Below are positions 56,011 to 64,000 of a stretch of DNA of 64,000 nucleotides, piece after piece; position 1 is the stretch's first letter; each line of letters opens with the position of its first letter. This DNA is from Bombyx mori (taxonomy: Eukaryota > Arthropoda > Insecta > Lepidoptera > Bombycidae): contig NC_085112.1 of the NCBI RefSeq assembly GCF_030269925.1, positions 10,045,501 to 10,109,500 on the forward strand. The letters run 5' to 3'. The notes under the pieces are model-generated. The model was given only the letters and a program-made list of their open reading frames with translations, was not told where the DNA came from and did not search any database. Position numbers and translations under genes: made by a program.

Positions 56011-56011
56011 G

Positions 56012-56090
56012 TAGGCAGCGGCTTGGCTCTGCCCCTGGCATTGCTGACGTCCGCGAGTGACGGTAACCACTCACCATCGGGTGGACACGT
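56012..56090 (+). mobile_element. LINE 3' UTR fragment (GTAGGCAGCGGCTTGGC family)
   Basis: GGTAGGCAGCGGCTTGGCTC through CCACTCACCATCGGGTGG. Same family as 19370-19480. Confidence 0.65.
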
Positions 56091-56570
56091 TAGTCGTGGC
56101 TCAGGGGGATGTTTAATGAATCTGCCCGTCTAGCCACATCTTGAGTGGCCCTAGTCGTAGAGAGGATAAAGAGGCTGGGCCTCGACGTGGCGCTCAGTAC
56201 ATCTGTCGACGCTCATGTCGTGGTTGGAGGCCTCCGGATAGGTTTCGGGGTGCCGTTGAGGTACCTCGCAGTGCACCGTTGCTATCAGGGTCCTCCGTGA
56301 ATATCGCACCGTCTCCTTCTGGTAGCTGGAAGAGGAGTCGCTCGCTGCCGATTATCAGTGGCGCAGCGAGATTCGTGCTCTGGGCGTGACGTGTCTCCCC
56401 AAAAGTGAGCTGCGGTCGGTCTCCCAGCCCGCCGATCGAGGGAACCGGTGGTCGTGTCGCTGGCGGCCGGCAGTCCGGCGTCTGGGGGACAGCGAGATGG
56501 ATGCAATATGTGCTCTGCGTCAACCCTGTCCCGCAATTCGAATTCTCTCTGGTTTTAAAGTCCTTTAAAT
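56091..56570. other. GC-rich block of unknown origin
   Basis: Sharply GC-rich in an AT-rich setting and open in several frames (up to 109 codons minus, 83 codons minus, 82 codons plus). None has a recognisable domain. It directly follows a LINE 3' fragment and may be the body of another retroelement. Confidence 0.35.
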
Positions 56571-57545
56571 TAATTACCTGGTAAATTCACCGGTACATCC
56601 TCTCGCAGCACCTCTGTCTATTCATTCGAGCGTCGATTACAACTCAACATCAGGTAGGTCGCAGCTTTTTTTGTTCAAAATCCTTTTTTCATTTCGTGTT
56701 TGCTAATTTCAAGGACATTAAGAAGTGCTTGATTTATGGACAATTAATTTAGTAAATGCTGTTTTCAAAATCCAAGACTTACAATGCTTATTCACCCAGT
56801 AATTTTTTCGTTAATTAATTATAATCAAAGAGCTTTTTATTTGAGCGTCCACTAATGAAAAGTTTTCCTTGGTATTTATCGCGCAAGTTAACAATTGTAG
56901 ATCCGGTCTCACCCGGTTTTCCGGTACATTCTCAAAGAAACAAAACGGCTCCAAGGCCGGATGTTACTTGATAAGGAAGCCGGATGCTTATTCCTGACTA
57001 ACGAACAACTAGTTACCGACGTCCAGAGACAATTGGCCTCTTTTATGGCAAGCGCGCGTAACTGTAACGCCCATATTTTAAGGCAAGAAGGAGGAGGAGT
57101 AGATCAAGAAGCACTGGACGCCCTTGCTCCATGCTAATATAGTGTAGTCATGCCAAAGTGACATGAATGCAAACTTCCTTTGATACTTGAGTTGTGAAGA
57201 GCTCTTCTTACGTTATAATGGAAAAGTTATTTGTCTAGAGAATGTTGCGAGGAGCGGGTGAAATGACTTTGTCACGCGTTTGAAACGGAAAGAGACACGC
57301 AAGGGCGCCTACAAATATACAAGTTCTTATCACTTAGGATGTTGACGTTTGTCTGACATGAGTTATACTTCAACGAAACATTAACATGTAAGGCTTCTAA
57401 TTAATTGGGTTGATAACGTTAACTTGTATTTTCAGAGCAATTATGATTAAGATAAATCGTTTTCAATCAACTTTTAAACTAAATTTTATCGATATAAATC
57501 ACTGAATCGAAATTCTTGACATACGAAACACATTGCTTTTACGAA
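56571..57545. other. No recognised gene
   Basis: Mixed composition. A GC-richer patch at 56895-57120 was not identified. Confidence 0.35.
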
Positions 57546-57550
57546 ATATA

Positions 57551-57779
57551 TTTTTTATTGCTTAGATGGGTAGACGAGCTCACAGCCCACCTGGTATTAA
57601 GTGGTTACTGGGGCCCATAGACATCTGCGACGTAAATGGGTCACCCACCTTGAGATATAAGTTCTAAGTTTTCAACGGCTGCCCCATCCTTCAAACCGAA
57701 ACGCTGGTGGTGCTACCTACTCGCGCGGACTCACAAGAGGCCCTACCACCAATTATCACCAGAGGTCCTATCACCAGTA
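57551..57779 (-). mobile_element. Bm1 SINE, deleted, with duplicated 5' edge
   Basis: Body with two internal deletions. The terminal ACCACCAAT is followed by a second degenerate CACCAGAGGTCCTATCACCAG, a short local duplication. Confidence 0.85.
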
Positions 57780-58320
57780 AAATTGTTGTTGTATTATTGT
57801 TTATGCATATACGCAAATACTTTGGCAACACACATATCCATACAAATTGATTTTTCAATTAGTAAAGACACCGACCAACACAGCACTTTGCGTAAGCCTA
57901 AGAATGTAGAGTATGAGATTTTTTAATTACTGAAAAGTGTTTACGTACTGCACTGTTATCCGTTCTTCCAGCTTATTTAATTTTGAGTCTATGACCGAGC
58001 CGCAAGTCCCTTTGTTCTGACAAAAAATCTCTACAGCGTTATAAGTGTTAGATACACAAATATTGTGTGTAGATCGAATTCGTCCAACAAAAACGTTTTG
58101 ATATGTATTTAATAAGCCAGATCTTCTTGACAGGCCCAAGTAAATTGGTCAGGTTTTTTTATGACGTCTGACGTTTTTACGTGTGATTGTCGGGTTATTT
58201 TGAATTTTTTCTCTATCTATTCGCTGGTGACCTAGGGGACTATTCTAGGTAGATTTTGATTATGTGCTAAAGGTGACTAAAAATCACCAAAGAGTTTTTG
58301 TAGGGTAAACCAAGGGCTTA
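57780..58320. other. No recognised gene
   Basis: Nothing recognised. Confidence 0.4.
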
Positions 58321-58323
58321 TTG

Positions 58324-58578
58324 TATATCGACGCTTGAAAGGCAAACGTGACTAAGCGACAATAACTGCTTTGTACATAAATGATAGGCAATAACCATAT
58401 TCGATGCGCAAAAAAATTATATTTCTAGGTCTATTAAAATCACTTCAATCTACATTACACTCAAACAGCTAGATTCGTTAAAATATATTTTGTTTTCAGA
58501 TATTTCAACTTTAAATTAGTCTACTGTAAAGTTCACGCATTGTCGCTTAGTCATGTTTGCCTTTCAAGCGTCGATATA
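58324..58578. mobile_element. MITE, 38-bp inverted ends and TA duplications
   Basis: 58326-58363 and 58539-58576 are inverted copies with one mismatch, starting TATCGACGCTTGAAAGG. TA flanks both sides (58324-58325, 58577-58578), the Tc1/mariner hallmark. 251 bp, non-coding. Confidence 0.88.
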
Positions 58579-58885
58579 ATGTATTATTTTATTCACATAA
58601 AAATAAAGTTTACTGGGGTAAAACTATAGCACAAATTGAGTTGCTCTATAAAGAGAAACAACATTTAAAGCTATTGCTTCACCACTTTCTTATGTTTTTT
58701 ATATTTTACAATTCAAAAATGTTTTTATATTTCTTATGTTCTTTCTAATCTTTCAATATTCAAATTTTCATTTATGTCATCTTTATAACAAATTTACCTC
58801 TTTTAAGATAATTCGTATAGAGATTACATGTATATTATCATATAATTATGTATGTGCCCTCGGAGTATGAGAATGCGGAGGATGA
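58579..58885. other. No recognised gene
   Basis: AT-rich, nothing recognised. Confidence 0.4.
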
Positions 58886-58894
58886 ATATACGAG

Positions 58895-59040
58895 TATAAT
58901 GCCAGTCAGCATTTATTAGCGGCAAACCATATTGTAAACCGGCACGAGTGGATCCTACCAATTTCTGACCTAAAGTAATCATGCGCTCTAGATGAAGGCT
59001 GGAAAAGCCTTTGCGCAATAAAGTTGAGACTTGAACTTAA
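58895..59040 (+). mobile_element. Ancient Bm1-like relic
   Basis: GGCACGAGTGGATCCTACCA, AATTTCTGACCTAAAGTAATC, ATGCGCTCTAGATGAAGG and ACTTGAACTTAAAGTGTC follow the order of the Bm1 body. Confidence 0.5.
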
Positions 59041-59044
59041 AGTG

Positions 59045-59480
59045 TCATGGTGAATTATTTATTTATTTATTACACTTCATGTAAAATTTACATTGGCGGA
59101 CTTAATGCCTAAGGTATTCTCTACCAGTCAACCAAAGGTAGTGCAGAGTGGATAGTGGTAGGTGCAATGAAATTTATATTAAGTTACAAAAAGTATATAC
59201 ATACATACATACATACACACATACATACATACATATAATAGTTTATATAGTATTAAAAGGAATATATTAATAAATTTCCTTTACAAATAACTTCATCTTA
59301 ATAAGTTCATGATGATTCCGCTAACTTTTCCAACAACATTCGCCGAACCCTTAACTTGAACGTGCAACGGTTAGTAATAGTCCTGATCTCGAGAGGAAGT
59401 GCATTCCATAGCAGAACAGACTGCACGACGAAAGAGTTACGAACATAACTAGAACTATGTGTGGGACAACGAATTAATAG
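59045..59480. repeat. Dispersed repeat with CATA microsatellite
   Basis: CACTTCATGTAAAATTTACA and GGCGGACTTAATGCCTAAGG resemble a common lepidopteran repeat. The (CATA)n tract is at 59196-59236. 59310-59480 carries CTCGAGAGGAAGTGCATTCC, a LINE C-terminus-like block. Confidence 0.4.
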
Positions 59481-60595
59481 GCTATGGAGAGAACGTAGAG
59501 AGAATTATGGTGCTCATGATGGTTTAATATAGTCTCTAATCACCACCTAATAGCAGGTAGGTCTTTATCTCGTGTGGTGCAGATATGATCAATAGAAAAC
59601 ATAGTTACTCTTTAGTTTCCAAGAAATGAAAAATGATGAATGAAGAATGCAATGTACGCCGAAACGTTTCCTTTGCCAAATATTTTGTAGATCATAAGAA
59701 TAAACAAAAACATTGATTATTATGATCAAGTTATTTCATATCATACAATTACCGTACTAAAAATAAAAATAATACTCATTATCTCTCTACTTAGATCTCA
59801 CTCGCATAACAATTCCAGTATTGGTAAACATTTAAAAATATAAGTATATATTGAATTCTTCTAAAACATACCTGGTATTTCCTTCCTTTCTATTTTATTT
59901 AACAAAAATAAACAGTCTAAAGATTCCATCCTTATACTATCTAACCCCTTGAAAGCAGAATTAATTTTACAGAAAACTCATCCTTAAACTCGTTCGGTTA
60001 AGTGCTAGATTTTCTCGAAAGAAGTTTCTTAAGTCCCAGCATACGGATGCAGTTCATTAAACTTAAGCTTTAAGTAATGAAAATGGAATCTCCGGCCTGA
60101 AGTATCTGAAAAGCATCGTGATGAATTTTCCAACAATATTTTTTAAATGAAATAGAAAAAAATGAACCGTTTCTTTGATGGGATGGATATGTTTTGTTAC
60201 GAAAAAAGGAAATTGGCATTTTATCTAAAAAAAAATAAGCAGCGCAGTATTTTTAGTTTTTTCCTCTTACCCTACCCGGGGTCTGACCTCGAGGACAATC
60301 GGATGCTTGGACAAGAGTGCAGGGGAGTCATTTAGTGGGTAGGGTCCTCAATTCCATTCCTTAGGCCCGGGGTCCGCTCCGAACATGTGCGAACTGTTCA
60401 AGTATTTTGTATTTTGAACAGTCCTATGGATTCTGTTTGTAAGAATAAGTTATTTGGAATCTTTGAGTCACGAGGTCAAAGTCACGGTCGTATTGTATAC
60501 CAACTGTTTCAGAACTCAAGCCAAAAAAATCAATGCTTCACAGTGGAAATTGATTAGTTTGTAGTAATTATCATGAAGGCTCATATATCATACCG
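59481..60595. other. No recognised gene; GC-richer patch 60270-60400
   Basis: The patch (CCGGGGTCTGACCTCGAGG) looks retroelement-derived but was not identified. Confidence 0.35.
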
Positions 60596-60599
60596 CTAG

Positions 60600-60690
60600 T
60601 AATCACTCATCATCATCATCATCCGTCCATCAGGCTTCTACCAGTGGACAGAGTCCTCGTACAAGGTTCGCCATAGTGATATGTCTTGTG
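60600..60690 (-). mobile_element. RTE-like LINE 3' end with GAT tail
   Basis: The minus strand ends GTCCACTGGTAGAAGCCTGA, then a (GAT)n tail. Confidence 0.5.
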
Positions 60691-60894
60691 AAGCCTGCAT
60701 TGAGCAGATTCTGGTAATGACTGGGTGAAATATTCATCGTAGGTTTTTATCTTATCTCCTCCTTCTTATCTTCTCTCCTTTTTTGGATTTAAATTCCCTA
60801 CACTTTATTTTCTGAGCGCTGTAACACATTCTTCCTTAAATGAGGCTTGTGCAGAGGAGAATCTAAGCTCGTCGAGAATCGTAGCTAATAGTTT

Positions 60895-61250
60895 GATAGT
60901 GCCCCTGGCATTGCTAAGTCCACGATCGACGATAACCGCTTATATTATAACAATTATCCATGATAAATAAACAAGTTTTAGTCGCTTCCCATGGTCACGC
61001 TAGCAGCTGCAATTGCAGTAATCACGCGTCTAACTGGTCCAAGAGTTGAGCATTGGAAAATCACAGCCGATCACGATTCCTATCCAATGCCAGATGCACT
61101 CGTGAAGCACCTGCCTTTGAGCTCCCAGGACCCTCAATTGTTAGCAACCACCATACGGCATATCCGCATATCCGCATAGCAACCGGCATACTGAGCAATT
61201 GAGTTCACCCACGAGTTCGATCGCATTTGAATAGGCCGCCGGGCCATAAT
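60895..61250 (+). mobile_element. Mixed old LINE 3' relics
   Basis: 60900-60945 matches the CCCCTGGCATTGCT 3' family. 61055-61250 resembles the Jockey-type repeat (GATCACGATTCCTATCC, GCACTCGTGAAGCACCTGCC). Confidence 0.45.
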
Positions 61251-63220
61251 CTTTTCATACATCCCACAAAAACAACTCACTTCACTACACTTTATAACTT
61301 TGGTTGGTTGGTTTGGCTATAGGATTCGTAGGATCGTATTTCATTTTCCTTGTATTCGGTGTATTTGAGTTTAGTTGAAATGGTAATTATAAAGTAAGAT
61401 CTTTGTAAACAAATATTGCTGTTTCTCAACAAACACGTTTCTAATAAGCACCCCCGTTCTGGAGACAACTCCAATATCTTTAATTGGTATTTGATGTGTG
61501 ATCTAACTGCATTACATTTAGAAAGCTAATATTATAAAATTAAACATTGTTGGTAAAGTTATCAACTTTTTATATCATACCTGCTGTTCTAGAGGCAAAG
61601 AACATAGCTTACTCTATACTAGTCCAGCTTGACTGCAACAGTGTAGGCAAGCCAGAATACAGATACGAATACAGATTCGGTGGTATCCAGCTTTAATACC
61701 ACCACTGCTCGAGGATCGATCGAAGTTGACAGCTCTCATGCTCCTACTATTCATTTTCTACAGAAATTCCCAAATTGATACAGATGTTTAAATAGTTCAA
61801 CATTTTGTACTACTTTGTGTCTGAGTATAAGAGATTAAATACGTAAATAAATATTTTGTTTGTTGGCACAGTTAAATAAATTGTGAATAAATAAAGCTGT
61901 AACAATGTACTGATCATTTCATAGATCAAGTCAATGCTGATCTTGTAAATTTACGATTTAACTGCAATAGTTTCAAATAGCTCGAAAAACAAACAATTCG
62001 TTTTAAAATTAAATATTCGAATATGTACTTCGACAAAGGATTTAGTCAAATTTTTAATGAATGAAACAAAACATTATATCTGTTGAGAAGGAAATAATCA
62101 TTGGTCGGGTTGGGCCTAACCCGTGGGAAATTACACATGAAAGGCAAACCGAAATGTCTTGCGATTAAATCCATCCGTACAAGCGATTCTGTCCCATTGC
62201 GATATTTAATTTTAATTGAGTGGAAATTCTGAGCTTAGGGGTTGTGGTCGAATTTATCCGATTTTCCCAATACGAGTTAACGTTCAATACATTTTCGACT
62301 AATAACGTTTAGAAAGATTCTAAAAAAAAGCATACTTAATGTGTACAATTATTATTACCTACACGCTATACTAACAAGCTACATGAAGCACCGCTTAAAT
62401 TCAAGATCAAACACGTCAAATACTCTAAATTACGTGTTATCTTTCTTCTGTAAAGAAGCCAGGAGATAATTTCCGTATGTTTTGGCACCCGGCGACGGCT
62501 AAGTAAAAGCTTTCCGAGTCTTATTGACACACCACTCTAAGTGAGCGTTTATTCGGCGGTAAGACGCCAGGTAACACGGTATCAACAAAACACGCTCTCA
62601 ATGTGCCTTTGGAGACTTTTCCGACAATTTTCATCGTGTTTTCTATACAAAGAGCCCCTTAAATTGAAAGAAAAATACAAGTAAACTTTACCCCGAGGCA
62701 ATGTTTTCAACAATTTATGTTTCCTATTGAAACAGCTGCCACTTCGCTCCGACGTTTCGCTATATCTGTAATTTTACGTGAAGGGGGATATTAAAAAGCA
62801 ATCTACTTTAATTTCTCTGAAACCGGTAAGCCGAAAAATGAATTAATATCATTTGAGGTCCTTAATTTCTTCCGAGCAAAAGGACAGTGGCGTCTTCACT
62901 GCGAATGTAAACTTAGCAATTTCAATATTTACGAGAGCTAGCGTGAAAAACGGTTTCGTCCCGAGGGATGCTGCAATATTACTTTTTAATAAAATTTTAT
63001 TAATTCTTGTTAGAGCTCTGCAAATGTTGCGTCGGTTTGGGTACCCAGGGAATTTATTTTATAGAAGAATTGATTTAAATTTTTATTCGCTTCACGTAAA
63101 CCAAATTGATTTTCATCTAGGTCGTAAAAAGTTGGGACAGAAAATATTGACGAATACGATTTTTACAAAACTTTCCTATTAATAATTTTGAGCCTAATCC
63201 CATATGCTGGACGCTTAGCA
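61251..63220. other. No recognised gene
   Basis: The longest frame (109 codons, 62853-63182) has no recognised domain, so I leave it uncalled. Confidence 0.4.
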
Positions 63221-63224
63221 AGTC

Positions 63225-63412
63225 GAAATGATAACAGGTGGAGTTAGACAGCGAGGGAAAGGTAAGTGGGAGTAAGTCATAGAAGTGTCGGAAACCTATG
63301 ACATAGTCAAGACGGCCGAGCGGTCCTGAATGAGAATAGCAGACATCCGAACATTATGGCATAAAAAGGGGAGACCTATGCCGAGCAGTGGGTATCAAAG
63401 GACTGAAGATCT
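63225..63412 (+). mobile_element. RTE-type LINE 3' end
   Basis: GGTGGAGTTAGACAGCGAGG, ATTATGGCATAAAAAGGGG, AGACCTATGCCGAGCAGTGG. Same family as 52855-52960 on the opposite strand. Confidence 0.6.
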
Positions 63413-63506
63413 CTCAAAAATCTCACGTAAAATAAAGTTTTATTGCTGATAATTCTAAATATTTGTTTTATAAATATTTTTATTAAGATATTCACCTATC
63501 CAATTT

Positions 63507-63812
63507 TTTTTATTGCCCTAGTAGGCAGACGGTTGTACGGCCCACCTGATGATGAATGGTTACCGTCACCCATGGACTTTAGCAATGCCAGGGGTAGAGC
63601 CAAGCCGCTGCCTACCGTTATGCACTCTCTCTCCACAAGCCTCGCTTGAAGAAGAACATGTTATGGCGCTCTGGAAACACCGTGGAGGGGAGCTCATTCC
63701 AGAGCCGGATGCTACGTGGCAAAAAGATCTTTGCACTGTGGACGAACGCAGTGGCTCCAGGTAGTATGGATGAACTCTACACCGGTGGCGGGCGGTGTGA
63801 TGATGGTTTTTT
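63507..63812 (-). mobile_element. LINE 3' end with decayed ORF2 C-terminus
   Basis: The minus strand reads, with a frameshift, VHPYYLEPLRSSTV and later a PPRCF/PSTVF-type segment. The 3' UTR follows (GGTAGGCAGCGGCTTGGCTC) and ends CTACTAGGGCAATA plus A run. It links the 53000-53200 coding fragment to the 19370 and 56012 3' UTR fragments. Confidence 0.7.
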
Positions 63813-64000
63813 ATTATCAATTAATAAAGTAGCTAATAACTGCAATATTGCTAATTATATACCTATATTTATAAAACTGCTACCACTTTGAAATGAAGTA
63901 TTCGATATATAATATCCACTCCTTTAATAAACATCTACATAATTCATTTTTGCATGTTAAAGTTAATATAAATATATTGGTATAGTCTTCAGAATTCTGG

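Noticed and set aside
56141..56536. Overlapping frames on both strands as genes
   Set aside because: GC-rich sequence with few stops gives long frames by chance. No recognised motif in any frame.
9440..57779. CRISPR-like array of repeated blocks
   Set aside because: The repeats are dispersed SINEs of 120-440 bp with A tails in a eukaryotic setting, not short regular repeats with spacers.
62853..63182. 109-codon frame as a gene
   Set aside because: No recognisable domain and no supporting neighbour. Left uncalled.

Overview
The window looks like lepidopteran nuclear DNA, most probably the silkworm Bombyx mori or its sister B. mandarina. The main reason is about twenty dispersed copies of a SINE that I recognise as Bm1: a tRNA-like head with A and B boxes, a conserved body and an A-rich tail. 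The DNA is AT-rich and carries short non-autonomous Helitron-like repeats (TC...CTAG), RTE and Jockey-type LINE fragments and several palindromic MITEs. I recognise no host protein-coding gene, rRNA or functional tRNA. The window reads as repeat-dense intergenic or deep intronic sequence, and almost all coding capacity belongs to transposable elements.

Layout. 1-7.5 kb: an old DNA transposon with inverted ends (1135-7465, about 775 bp once insertions are removed) was broken by a complete, apparently young I/Nimb-like LINE (1533-6755, 11-bp target-site duplication, two intact ORFs overlapping at TAATG) and by a 5'-truncated RTE tail (7139-7450, 10-bp duplication). 8.9-13.5 kb: a Helitron-like repeat, several Bm1 copies, a second tRNA-derived SINE, and a 105-bp direct repeat flanking one Bm1. 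16.9-19.2 kb: a 394-bp MITE with about 78-bp inverted ends, a larger fold-back repeat, and a decayed RTE reverse transcriptase. 22.3-26.4 kb: a GAA-tailed GC-rich insertion, and a Helitron-like element split by a Jockey 3' fragment with a perfect 11-bp duplication. 27.4-30.7 kb: a full Bm1, an RTE-type LINE with an open ORF1 (261 aa) but wrecked ORF2, and a tiny RTE 3' end with a 16-bp duplication.

32.9-45.6 kb: Bm1 copies in both orientations, an RTE fragment abutting a truncated Bm1, a TIR element with a nested Helitron-like repeat, and a Helitron-like repeat with a nested Bm1. 47.5-64 kb: more Helitron-like repeats, two local tandem duplications (88 and 134 bp), a GC-rich block of unknown origin, a 251-bp MITE with 38-bp ends and TA duplications, and 3' ends of further LINE families. 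No cellular pathway can be described. What the window records is layered transposition: LINE enzymes that could mobilise themselves and SINEs, and DNA transposons and Helitrons left as non-autonomous derivatives.
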